The notes beneath the pieces were generated by a model. The model was not told where the DNA came from, searched no databases, and saw only the letters and a list, made by a program, of their open reading frames with translations. Positions 42,619 through 50,829 of a DNA stretch of 64,000 nt are shown in pieces (the stretch's first letter is position 1; each line of letters begins with the position of its first letter). The DNA is from Wenyingzhuangia gilva (GTDB taxonomy: Bacteria > Bacteroidota > Bacteroidia > Flavobacteriales > Flavobacteriaceae): contig NZ_JAUMIT010000007.1 of the NCBI RefSeq assembly GCF_030519655.1, positions 98,955 through 162,954 on the forward strand, given 5' to 3'. Made by a program: the position numbers and the translations under genes.

Positions 42619-43653
42619 ATGAAGTTAATTCCCTCTAATGTGATTAGACAACTGTTTATACTTTTGTCTATTTCACTAATTGGATCTCTTATATTTATTA
42701 ATTTAACAGCCTACTTATCTGGTATATTAGGAGCCATTACTCTATTTGTTATTTTAAAAAAATATATGAAAAAGTTGGTCAATAAAAATTGGTCAATAAA
42801 TATTTCATCGTTTACCCTAATGTTTGTTTCGTTTATCACCATTTTACTACCTGTTTTAGGTGTTTTTTTTATGCTCGGAAATAAATTAAAAAAAGCCTCT
42901 GAAAATTCAGAAGAAATTATAGAAAACATCAAAAATAAGCTCAATGAAATTGAACAATATATAGGTGTAGATATTACCTCTAGTATTAATACTTCAGAAG
43001 TATCAAAATCTCTATCAGACAATATCCAAAATTTAATAGGAGGAACTTTTAACACTTTAATGAGCATAGCCATTATGTATATTTTACTATACTTTATGCT
43101 TATTAATTACAACAAACTAAACAAAGTTATATACAGTTATATTCCTTTTAAAAAGAAAAACTATGAACTTTTAGATCAAGAAATTACTTCTATGATAAAA
43201 GCAAATGCACTAGGAATTCCTCTTGTTGCCATCGCTCAAGGAATGGTAGCATTGTTAGGTTTTTTAGTGTTTAATATCGAAAATTCTTTCTTTTGGGCGG
43301 TAGTGGTTACTATTGGATCCATGATTCCTTTTATTGGTAGTATGTTAGGAATTATACCTGCGTTTTTAATTACCTATACAAGTGGAGAGGTGTTTAATGC
43401 TTGGGCTGTTTTAGCATATGGAGTTGTTTTCGTTGGAGCTACGGATAACTTAATCCGCTTGTTTGTATTAAAACAATTAGATGATGCTCATCCATTAATA
43501 ACTTTGTTTGGAGTAATTATAGGAATTCCACTATTTGGCTTTATAGGGTTGATTTTTGGACCTTTACTGATGAACCTCTTTTTTATTCTTATCCGTATTT
43601 ATAAAAATGAATATGGAAATAATACTCAAACTCTAGATATTAGTTCAGATTAA
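42619..43653 (+). CDS. AI-2E family transporter (PerM/YdiK type), paralogue B
   Basis: A 344-aa permease with about eight TM helices. It shares the family architecture of paralogue A (a coiled linker around residues 95-135, then YSYIPFKKKNYELLDQEITSM). Its sequence is diverged, with AIAQGMVALLGFLVFNIENS, SMIPFIGSMLGIIPAFLI and DDAHPLITLFGVIIGIPLFG. The last of these is a hallmark of YdiK-like proteins. Substrate unknown. Confidence 0.88.
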   Translation: MKLIPSNVIRQLFILLSISLIGSLIFINLTAYLSGILGAITLFVILKKYMKKLVNKNWSINISSFTLMFVSFITILLPVLGVFFMLGNKLKKASENSEEIIENIKNKLNEIEQYIGVDITSSINTSEVSKSLSDNIQNLIGGTFNTLMSIAIMYILLYFMLINYNKLNKVIYSYIPFKKKNYELLDQEITSMIKANALGIPLVAIAQGMVALLGFLVFNIENSFFWAVVVTIGSMIPFIGSMLGIIPAFLITYTSGEVFNAWAVLAYGVVFVGATDNLIRLFVLKQLDDAHPLITLFGVIIGIPLFGFIGLIFGPLLMNLFFILIRIYKNEYGNNTQTLDISSD

Positions 43654-43687
43654 CATGAATTTAAAACTTGAGATGGTTTTTATATAA

Positions 43688-46144
43688 CTAATAAGCATCT
43701 ACGTCAATATTCATTCTAATAGACCTAAAACGCCCAATAGATTCAAACATAGTTCTTACTTTTTTAATATAATCTTTGGTCGCAGCTACCGATTGTTTTG
43801 GCGGAATTTTAATCATAATTTGCTTGATGTATAAATTACGAACCCTGGCCACAGAGGGTGCTGTAGGTCCTAATAAATTTTTACCAAAACTATTTTTTAA
43901 TGATTTTCCCAACCATTCTGCTCCTTCATTCAGCAAGTTAAAATCCTTATGTTTTAAGGTGATTTGAATCAATCTAAAATAAGGAGGATAATAAAAATTA
44001 CGTCTGTCTGTAATTTGTTCAAGATACATTTGCTCATAACTATTGGTGGTTACTTGCTGTAAAATTTGATGGTAAGGATTAAAAGTTTGTATCAATACCT
44101 GTCCTTGTTTTTGACTACGTCCTGCCCTACCCGATACTTGAGTCAACATTTGAAAACTACGTTCGTGTGCTCTAAAATCTGGAAAGTTTAACATGTTGTC
44201 TGCATTCAGTACCCCAACCAAAGTCACATTGCTAAAATCTAATCCTTTGGATAACATTTGCGTCCCTACTAAAATATCAATTTCTCCATGTTGAAAAGCA
44301 TCAATAATTTTAGCATATCCATATTTTCCACGAGTGGTATCTAAATCTAAACGTCCAATATTTTGTTCTGGAAAAAGGTTTAATAACTCTTGTTCAATCT
44401 GCTCTGTTCCAAACCCTTTACTAGATAAATCGGCACTGCCACAAGCATCACATTTTAAAGGAATGGCACGATGATATCCGCAATAATGACAACGGAGTTC
44501 ATGTTTAAATTTATGTTCGGTTAAACTAACATCACAGTTAGGACATTGGGGAGAAACTCCACAAGTTTCACACTCAACCAACGGAGCAAAACCACGTCTA
44601 TTCTGAAACAAAATCACCTGTTCTTTTAATTCCAAAGCTTCTTTGATAGCTGTTAACATGGTATCAGAAAAGTGCCCCGTCATTCTCTTTTTTTTGTGCT
44701 TTTCTTTAATGTCTACCAAGTGAATTTTAGGCATCTGCACATTTCCAAACCTTCGATTTAAATTTACCAAACCATACTTTCCGTTTTTGGTATTGTAATA
44801 AGATTCTAAACTTGGCGTAGCAGAACCCAAAATAATATTGGTTTGATGCATTTTTGCCAAAACAATGGCTGCATCTCTAGCATTATAACGTGGAGCAGGA
44901 TCAAATTGTTTGTAAGAAGATTCGTGTTCTTCATCCACAATAATCAACCCTAATTTTTTAAAAGGTAATAAGGTTGCAGAACGAGTTCCTAGAATGATTT
45001 TAGCTTTTTCTGAACCCTTTAAAATATGATTCCAAACTTCTGCCCTCTCGTTTTGTGAATATTTTGAATGATATACACTTAAATCATCTCCAAAAAAACG
45101 TTGTAAACGGACAATTAATTGAGTAGTTAAAGCAATTTCAGGAACTAAAAACAAAACTTGTTCTCCTTTATTGATGACTTGCTGAATTAAATGTGCATAA
45201 ATTTCCGTTTTACCACTTCCGGTAACTCCATGAAACAAACAGACATCCGTATTGATAAAAGTATTCTGAATTTCTTGATAAGCAATTTGTTGTTCGGCAC
45301 TTAACTCAGGGATAACTTGTGTGGCATCATCAAAAGAAACCCTATTTGTTTGGATTTCATAAACCTCAAAAACACCTTTTTTTTCTAAACCTTTGCAAAC
45401 AGAAGCACTAATACCCGATGTTTCTAAAAGTTCCTTCTTTTTTATAGGTGATTTGTCTTTGGCTTTTATCATAAAATAATGCATCACCAAAGTTCTCTGT
45501 TTTTCCGAACGAGATAATACGCTTAATAATTCTTGTAACTTTTCTTTATCTTCCCATTCCTCTGTTAAACGAACGTAAGCAACCATTTTAGGTTGATACT
45601 GCTCATATATTTCTTCTTTTAAACTGATGGCCTCTATATCTATCATTCCTTTTAAAACAGGAAACACTTTTTTAGTTGATAAAATATTAGATACCTGAGA
45701 AACGGTAATTTGAGATTGTCTCTGTAAAGCTTCGTAAATTAAATAGGCATCTGCAGAAAGTAATTCTATTTCCTCAAAATTAGGATTAGACAAAACAATA
45801 GTTTCACTTTCTAGCAAAAAAACCGATGGGAACGCAGCTCTCAAAACTTCACCCAATGAACACATATAATAATTAGCCAACCATTCCCAATGTTTTAATT
45901 GAGTTTGGGTCAATACAGGAGTATCATCTAAAATTTGATAAATATCTTTGGCTTCATAAGCTTGTGGTTCATCTTCATGAATACGGTAAACCACTCCTGT
46001 ATATATTTTACTTTTTCCAAAAGGTACCGCTACCCGCATCCCAATTTTTAGAAAATGAGCTTCCTCCTCAGTAATACGATAAGTAAACTGTCTTTCTAAA
46101 GGAATGGGCAATAAAATATCTACAAAAAAAGGTTTAAACAACAC
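43688..46144 (-). CDS. priA: Primosomal protein N' (PriA helicase)
   Basis: Replication-restart helicase of 818 aa. A PriA 3'-DNA-binding domain (about 1-105) is followed by a winged helix and a helicase core with Walker A GVTGSGKTEIYAHL, DEEH box IIVDEEHESSYKQ, and LILGSATPSLESY-like motif III. Zinc ribbons are CETCGVSPQCPNCD and CHYCGYHRAIPLKCDAC. Motif VI is QVSGRAGRSQKQG. Length is slightly above E. coli PriA (732 aa), as usual in Bacteroidota. Single gene. Confidence 0.97.
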   Translation of the reverse strand: MLFKPFFVDILLPIPLERQFTYRITEEEAHFLKIGMRVAVPFGKSKIYTGVVYRIHEDEPQAYEAKDIYQILDDTPVLTQTQLKHWEWLANYYMCSLGEVLRAAFPSVFLLESETIVLSNPNFEEIELLSADAYLIYEALQRQSQITVSQVSNILSTKKVFPVLKGMIDIEAISLKEEIYEQYQPKMVAYVRLTEEWEDKEKLQELLSVLSRSEKQRTLVMHYFMIKAKDKSPIKKKELLETSGISASVCKGLEKKGVFEVYEIQTNRVSFDDATQVIPELSAEQQIAYQEIQNTFINTDVCLFHGVTGSGKTEIYAHLIQQVINKGEQVLFLVPEIALTTQLIVRLQRFFGDDLSVYHSKYSQNERAEVWNHILKGSEKAKIILGTRSATLLPFKKLGLIIVDEEHESSYKQFDPAPRYNARDAAIVLAKMHQTNIILGSATPSLESYYNTKNGKYGLVNLNRRFGNVQMPKIHLVDIKEKHKKKRMTGHFSDTMLTAIKEALELKEQVILFQNRRGFAPLVECETCGVSPQCPNCDVSLTEHKFKHELRCHYCGYHRAIPLKCDACGSADLSSKGFGTEQIEQELLNLFPEQNIGRLDLDTTRGKYGYAKIIDAFQHGEIDILVGTQMLSKGLDFSNVTLVGVLNADNMLNFPDFRAHERSFQMLTQVSGRAGRSQKQGQVLIQTFNPYHQILQQVTTNSYEQMYLEQITDRRNFYYPPYFRLIQITLKHKDFNLLNEGAEWLGKSLKNSFGKNLLGPTAPSVARVRNLYIKQIMIKIPPKQSVAATKDYIKKVRTMFESIGRFRSIRMNIDVDAY

Positions 46145-46289
46145 TTTGTGGCTAATTAAGATGATTACAAAGAAATGAGAATTTAAGCGTTTAAAAAAAT
46201 CTTTAAATCATAAAACTTTAAATGATGATTATCATAGTTCCCTCAAGCTTTTAGTTGTAGCTTCATTTATAATATTAAAATCTATTATC

Positions 46290-46673
46290 ATGAATAATTC
46301 TATACTAATTGCCAGAGTTCTAATGGCTCTTTATTTAATTTTCGGATTCGGAATGTTAATGAATCAGACTTATTACAAACAAGAAATCAATAAACTATTA
46401 TTAAAACCAACCTTTGTTCTTTTAAGTGGTTTTTTAGCCATTACTTGTGGAGTCATTATTGTTTCTGTACATCCTAATTGGAGTGATGACTGGACAGTAA
46501 TGATTACTTTATTTGGATGGGGAATCCTTATCAAAGGAGCATTTTTTGTCATTGCTCCTAAACAAACACAAAAAATCAAATACACTTTATCTAAATCTCA
46601 GAGTATTGCTCCCATAACAATTTTATTATTGGTCTTGGGTCTGCTTTTTGGTTACTATGGATTTCTGAATTAA
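46290..46673 (+). CDS. Small four-helix membrane protein (127 aa)
   Basis: Four hydrophobic helices (about 5-25, 38-60, 68-90, 105-125) with short loops and no catalytic motif: ARVLMALYLIFGFGMLMN, LLSGFLAITCGVIIVSVHP, MITLFGWGILIKGAFFVIAP. Family not recognised. It stands alone between priA and a 414-bp non-coding stretch. Confidence 0.7.
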   Translation: MNNSILIARVLMALYLIFGFGMLMNQTYYKQEINKLLLKPTFVLLSGFLAITCGVIIVSVHPNWSDDWTVMITLFGWGILIKGAFFVIAPKQTQKIKYTLSKSQSIAPITILLLVLGLLFGYYGFLN

Positions 46674-46968
46674 AAAATACATCCGTAAAGAAAACCAAAA
46701 CTAATCGAAAGATTAAAAAACTTATACAAAGATATCTATTAATTAAGGCTTTTGTAGATGTCGGGAACTCCTTTGTAAATGTTGGAAAGTACTAAAACTT
46801 CAGCAAAGACTAAGTAAACATTCAGAAAAAGAACTAAGTTCTGTTTACTATAAAATTAATTTCATGACATGCCGCAGATAAAAAACTTTACACACCCCTC
46901 TAAAATTAATACGGCTTGCTTTTTAACTCCAATGTTTTTCTATATTTGTTAGATACCAAATCTTGTTG

Positions 46969-46984
46969 TCCCGAGACTTCGGGA
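46969..46984. repeat. GC-rich palindrome, possible dispersed intergenic repeat
   Basis: TCCCGA-GACT-TCGGGA is a perfect inverted repeat, extended by partially matching GTC/GAC flanks. Similar 'cccgagacttcggga' elements recur in intergenic DNA of Bacteroidota as far as I recall. Only one copy is visible in this window. Confidence 0.35.
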
Positions 46985-47013
46985 TGACACTCTGAAATTA
47001 AAAAAACAAATCC

Positions 47014-47079
47014 AAAAAAAGCTTAGGCTTAGTACATTCTAAAAATCTTCAGATTTTCTTACCTGCACAAAGCCTAGCC
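47014..47079 (-). terminator. Probable terminator of the copper operon
   Basis: Reading the minus strand: arm GCTAGGCTT, an inner hairpin AAAATCT-GA-AGATTTT, closing arm AAGCCTAAGC, then a run of seven T. Stems are imperfect but the T-run is well placed, 9 bp after the last gene. Confidence 0.45.
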
Positions 47080-47087
47080 AAAACCGT

Positions 47088-47987
47088 TTAAAACTTCCAA
47101 TAAGTATAGAGTCCCACTCCATTTTTAAAAACAACTTCATTGTCAATTAAATTTTGTTTAATGGGTAACTGAGTATTCAATCCTACCACTATTCTTTTGG
47201 TCTCTAATTGTACTCCAATGTTGGCATTATACATCGTTCCCGAAGTTCTATGATCTTTAATATCATATCTTTCAGATGCTAAAAAATGATCGTAACCTAT
47301 ACCTGCAATTGGAGAGATCACTACTTTATTTTTCAAAGAAATTCCATAAGAAATACTGGTATTTACTTGTGTTTGATTTCCAAATTTAAATTCATCACTG
47401 TTTGTTCCTTTTATAAAATACATGGCACTTAGCACTACTGATAAATTATTGTAATGATACCCGTATTTAATGGGCAACAAAACATCCAAACTCCCCGTTC
47501 CTAATTGTGCTGCGGAAGTTTGATTTAAACTAGAATTCTGTAAATCAAATGTTCCAGTAGGCAATTTAATTCCTGCTCCTATTTTTAAAACGTGATTGCT
47601 ATCAGTATTTAAAACATTCATCAATCCGTACACCATTATATCTCCCATTCCACTTGTATGAATATCACCAGAGGCTTTTTGTCTGTGATTGAACTTATAA
47701 GGAACATTGGCATTTATTTGAATACGATTTGTGATATGATATTGAGCTGTAATACTAATAGTATTTACATCATCTTTAGCCATGGGAACATTGCTAAAAC
47801 TACCTTGTTTGTATTGAAAATACATGTAATTATAAGTAAAGCCAACATAATTTCCTCCTAACAAATTAGTGAAGTTATTATTATTAGTAGATCCACAACC
47901 ACAAACATCACAAGCATAGCTATTGACAGAAACAATTGTTAAAATGGTAAAAAATATTTTATTCAGGTTTTGCAAAACGACTATCAT
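47088..47987 (-). CDS. Outer-membrane beta-barrel protein with N-terminal CDVCGCG motif
   Basis: Exported 299-aa protein. After the signal sequence the mature N-terminus begins YACDVCGCGSTNNNN, a Cys cluster suited to metal binding. The rest is alternating amphipathic strands (VGFTYNYMYFQYKQGSF, RIQINANVPYKFNHRQ, VLKIGAGIKLPTGTFDLQ, GVGLYTYWKF), as in porin-like 'transporter' proteins. The terminal Phe is usual for outer-membrane barrels. It overlaps the peroxidase gene by 29 bp, so it is translationally coupled and part of the copper operon. Family: MetA/phenol-type OMP-like; exact role unknown. Confidence 0.82.
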   Translation of the reverse strand: MIVVLQNLNKIFFTILTIVSVNSYACDVCGCGSTNNNNFTNLLGGNYVGFTYNYMYFQYKQGSFSNVPMAKDDVNTISITAQYHITNRIQINANVPYKFNHRQKASGDIHTSGMGDIMVYGLMNVLNTDSNHVLKIGAGIKLPTGTFDLQNSSLNQTSAAQLGTGSLDVLLPIKYGYHYNNLSVVLSAMYFIKGTNSDEFKFGNQTQVNTSISYGISLKNKVVISPIAGIGYDHFLASERYDIKDHRTSGTMYNANIGVQLETKRIVVGLNTQLPIKQNLIDNEVVFKNGVGLYTYWKF

Positions 47988-49065
47988 TTAAAAATTCATA
48001 ATCTGTTAGGGTTTTTAAAAAAGTAATAATGGCTACTTTTTCATCCTCTGTCATAGGAATACCTAACGTTTCTTCTTTTTGATTTGTTTGAATCAATCGT
48101 TCATCTAAGTTTTTCATTTTGGTCATCAAGGGATACGTATCCGTATCATAAAAATCTAAAACGGTTGATAATAATATCATACGTCCATCATGCATGTAGG
48201 GATAAGTTTTTTCTACATTTCTTAAACTAGGGACTTTAAACTTATAATAATCATCACTTGTTTTTAACTCCTCTACCGTAGCAAATGGATTTGATGAAGA
48301 TATTCTAGCCCTACCTGTTTCATTAGGTAAACTAGGATTTTCTCCAATTCCATTATTAATAAACTCCTGATTGGTAAACAAGGTTCCGTTATGACAAGTA
48401 GCACATTTTTGTTGAAACAATGCCAAACCTTTTTTTTCTTCTTCAGTAAAAGTCCCACCCTCTTCTCCTCTAACATATTTATCATACTTAGAATTTGAAG
48501 AAACCATTGCTCCCATAAATTTAGACAATGCTTTTAATAAGTTTACACTTGTAATAGCATCCTCGGTTTTAAAAACTGATTGAAACCTTTGCTGATATTC
48601 TGAATCCTTTTTCAGTTTTACTAACACATTCTCCATGGTTTCATCCATTTCAACAGGTTCTGTAATTGGAATAAGTGGCTGATCAAATAGTTTATCTTTG
48701 GCACCATCCCAAGTAAAATCATTCATATAAGCCATGTTTTGGATAGGCTGAGAATTTCTTGTTCCGAAAACACCTGGGTGAACTCCTTCACTTAAATCAT
48801 GTCCATGATGGGTAAAAGCATGAGATTGATTATGACATTCTCCACAATTAATTTCATTATTTAATGACAATCTATTATCATAAAACAATTTTCTTCCCAA
48901 TTCAAATCCTTCAGTCGTAATAGGATTGTCTTCTAGGTCAAAAGTTGGTGATGGAAAATTAACAGGTTGATGAAACTTAATTTCAAACGCTGAATACTCA
49001 TCACTGTTTTGCGAACAACTCACGAAGACAATAAAGAGTATATATATAATTTTAGAGTATTTCAT
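47959..49065 (-). CDS. Di-haem cytochrome c peroxidase / MauG-MbnH-like lipoprotein
   Basis: A 368-aa lipoprotein (lipobox FVSC, Cys17). Two haem c sites: CGECH (Cys74, Cys77, His78) and CATCH (Cys221, Cys224, His225). MauG/CcpA family segments are EGFELGRKLFYDNRLSL, GTRNSQPIQNMAYMNDFTWDG, FKVPSLRNVEKTYPYMHDG and PMTEDEKVAIITFLKTLT. Next to an MbnP-like gene, the closest functional model is MbnH, which oxidises a specific Trp of MbnP to kynurenine to build a copper site. A plain peroxidase role is the alternative. Third gene of the operon. Confidence 0.9.
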   Translation of the reverse strand: MKYSKIIYILFIVFVSCSQNSDEYSAFEIKFHQPVNFPSPTFDLEDNPITTEGFELGRKLFYDNRLSLNNEINCGECHNQSHAFTHHGHDLSEGVHPGVFGTRNSQPIQNMAYMNDFTWDGAKDKLFDQPLIPITEPVEMDETMENVLVKLKKDSEYQQRFQSVFKTEDAITSVNLLKALSKFMGAMVSSNSKYDKYVRGEEGGTFTEEEKKGLALFQQKCATCHNGTLFTNQEFINNGIGENPSLPNETGRARISSSNPFATVEELKTSDDYYKFKVPSLRNVEKTYPYMHDGRMILLSTVLDFYDTDTYPLMTKMKNLDERLIQTNQKEETLGIPMTEDEKVAIITFLKTLTDYEFLNDSRFAKPE

Positions 49066-49077
49066 TTTTTATCGAAC

Positions 49078-49111
49078 AAATACCATGAGCAATAAAGTGT
49101 TCATGGTATTT
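49078..49111 (-). promoter_or_regulatory. Intercistronic stem-loop between mbnP-like and peroxidase genes
   Basis: Perfect 11-bp arms AAATACCATGA / TCATGGTATTT around a 12-base loop, in the 54-bp gap between the two genes. No T-run follows on the minus strand, so it more likely adjusts mRNA processing or relative expression than ends transcription. Confidence 0.5.
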
Positions 49112-49119
49112 GTGTGTGT

Positions 49120-49992
49120 TTAGTGAGAATGCCCAGTTGTAGTTTCTTCTGTATGATGATTTTCTTCAACATCTTCCAAATTAATAGCAGGTTCATTTGG
49201 ATGGATATGCCCAATTTCAAAAATCTCCTTATAATTGGTTACAAAATTATTAAAGGCATCATTTGCCTCTCCATGTCCTAATAAATCAAATGGAACTTTT
49301 GCACCTCCAATACTTTCATCAGGAGTAAATAATTTGTCAATATCAACAGTTGTGTGAATACTTGGAGAAATTTCTTGTTTGATGATTAAGGTTTCTAGAA
49401 ACTCTAAATCAATAGTAACATAACTACTAAATCCTCCCTTATTACCAACATGAGCGATTAAATTCTTAGGTGTAGTCGTTTCAGTATTGGTATTGGTAGC
49501 TTCTATTTTAGAAAAAATATAAGAATTAGGATTCCATGTCCATTGCATATCCGCCTCGGCCAATTCCATCAACCTAGTTTGATCTTCTGTACTTCCATTA
49601 GCCACCTCTTGACTCACTCCTAAACCAAAAGAAATACTTTTGTAGCTTCCAAATGGAACTTCTGTTAAATACACTCTTACTTTATTGGTTTCGTCAGCAT
49701 TGGCCAAATCAATTAAATTAGCAGCAATGTTATTAGGTAAATGAACTTGTTCATTATCGGTAGTTCTTAACATTACATCAGAAATAATGAATTTAAACTT
49801 ATTAAGTGTTAAAGTTTGCGATTCATTATTAGAATCTGTTAAAGTAATTTCATCTCCAATAGCGTAAGAATGATAAAATTTTATGACTGCTGATACATGA
49901 GTACCTTCTTCAATAGATTCGTTATTTTTTGTACAAGAAATTAATAAAGCAGCAGCAATGGCTCCTAATATATAAGATTTTAAGGTTTTCAT
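49120..49992 (-). CDS. MbnP-like copper-binding lipoprotein
   Basis: A 290-aa lipoprotein (ALLISC, Cys20). MbnP-family features are KFKFIISDVMLRT, VYLTEVPFGSYKSISFGLGV and the Trp-rich site ADMQWTWNPNSYIFSKIEA (Trp151, Trp153). The C-terminal tail is His-rich (IGHIHPNEP ... ENHHTEETTTGHSH), which suits metal binding. In methanotrophs MbnP binds copper through a kynurenine made from Trp by the di-haem partner MbnH; the partner-like gene follows here, so the same chemistry is plausible but unproven. Second gene of the operon. Confidence 0.87.
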   Translation of the reverse strand: MKTLKSYILGAIAAALLISCTKNNESIEEGTHVSAVIKFYHSYAIGDEITLTDSNNESQTLTLNKFKFIISDVMLRTTDNEQVHLPNNIAANLIDLANADETNKVRVYLTEVPFGSYKSISFGLGVSQEVANGSTEDQTRLMELAEADMQWTWNPNSYIFSKIEATNTNTETTTPKNLIAHVGNKGGFSSYVTIDLEFLETLIIKQEISPSIHTTVDIDKLFTPDESIGGAKVPFDLLGHGEANDAFNNFVTNYKEIFEIGHIHPNEPAINLEDVEENHHTEETTTGHSH

Positions 49993-50088
49993 TTTTATGG
50001 TATAATAAATTTTAAATAAATAGATATGATGACTTTCGAAATGATGAAATCGAAGTCACAAAAAGGCATAGGTTTGCCAACAAATTAT

Positions 50089-50469
50089 TTAAAATGATAC
50101 CATAGGGGGTTTGTTAATTCTATGACTTAACATGTAAGCATAAGTAAAGTCATAATCCAAATAAGGAGTCTTTTTCATAATGGAAAAAAAAGACAAATTG
50201 GTTTGTTCTATTTCTTGAAAGTAAACCGGAAAAAAAGCAGCACTTACCTCCACAATTGCTTTTCCATCTTTAGAAGCATCTGCTACACTTAGTTCTTTTG
50301 CTAAATGACATTGCCCATTACACTGTAACTCTGGCTTATCTTTGTTAACACAATACTTCTCTATAATTTCACTTAAATGAGTTTCATAATACACCACGTT
50401 CCCAACAAAATATGCGGGACGTAAAGACAAAGTTGTCAGTAATAATATGAGGATAAATTTCTGAAACAT
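50089..50469 (-). CDS. Small secreted/membrane Cys protein (CNGQCHL), first gene of copper operon
   Basis: A 126-aa protein with an N-terminal hydrophobic segment (about 4-25) and a Cys cluster YCVNKDKPELQCNGQCHLAKEL (Cys40, Cys50, Cys54, His55). The C-terminal half is rich in aromatic residues. The 'C-x9-C-x-G-x-CHL' type sequence recurs in Bacteroidota beside metal-uptake genes, so a metal (copper) ligand or sensor role is likely by position and motif. It starts 8 bases after its -7 box. Confidence 0.75.
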   Translation of the reverse strand: MFQKFILILLLTTLSLRPAYFVGNVVYYETHLSEIIEKYCVNKDKPELQCNGQCHLAKELSVADASKDGKAIVEVSAAFFPVYFQEIEQTNLSFFSIMKKTPYLDYDFTYAYMLSHRINKPPMVSF

Positions 50470-50477
50470 TTCGGCTG

Positions 50478-50485
50478 CAAATATA
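50478..50485 (-). promoter_or_regulatory. -7 box of the copper operon (TATATTTG)
   Basis: Exact TAnnTTTG match on the minus strand, 8 bases before the start codon at 50469, predicting a leaderless or very short leader. No TTG found at the proper upstream distance, so an activator may be needed. Confidence 0.4.
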
Positions 50486-50526
50486 GAAAAGCATTCTAAT
50501 TAAAACCTAAGATTCTAATAGATATC

Positions 50527-50724
50527 TTAGATTTTTAATACCATTGCAGCAGGTTCTAGATGAGGGTTCATAAATATATAGTTAGTTAACCAAAGATTTA
50601 ATTCGTTTATTTCGTGGGGTAATAATCTTTTGGTTGCCTTATTAAATTCATTAATAAACAAATCTACATCAAAACTTACTTTTTCAAGTATGTTTAGGGT
50701 ATAGGTGTACATTTCTCTTGGCAT
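50527..50724 (-). CDS. Conserved small flavobacterial protein (65 aa)
   Basis: MPREMYTYTLNILEKVSFDVDLFINEF then KRLLPHEINELNLWLTNYIF is a pattern I recognise from short conserved hypothetical proteins in this group: two helices around a 'LLP-x-EI-x-EL-x-x-WL' motif. The start is set at 50724 (ATG, MPREM). Function unknown. Confidence 0.75.
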   Translation of the reverse strand: MPREMYTYTLNILEKVSFDVDLFINEFNKATKRLLPHEINELNLWLTNYIFMNPHLEPAAMVLKI

Positions 50725-50747
50725 TTTTATCAATTTTTATAGCGAAA

Positions 50748-50755
50748 CAAATATA
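50748..50755 (-). promoter_or_regulatory. Candidate -7 box (TATATTTG)
   Basis: Exact TAnnTTTG match, 23 bases upstream of the 65-aa gene on the minus strand. Confidence 0.35.
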
Positions 50756-50829
50756 ACTTAAACATTTGTTTATTTCTACTAAAATTTGAAAATTCAGTGT
50801 TAATACTGAGCAAACAATAACAAGTATAT

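Larger units (their letters stand above)
46674..47087. other. 414-bp intergenic region without a supportable gene
   Basis: No coding frame with protein-like composition in either strand. It holds a GC-rich palindrome (46969-46984) unlike the surrounding AT-rich DNA, and near its right end a hairpin region that fits a terminator for the minus-strand copper operon (47021-47079). Otherwise nothing recognised. Confidence 0.6.

Noticed and set aside
43688..46144. Possible insertion in PriA because it is longer than the E. coli protein
   Set aside because: All helicase and zinc motifs are in order, and longer PriA proteins are usual in Bacteroidota.
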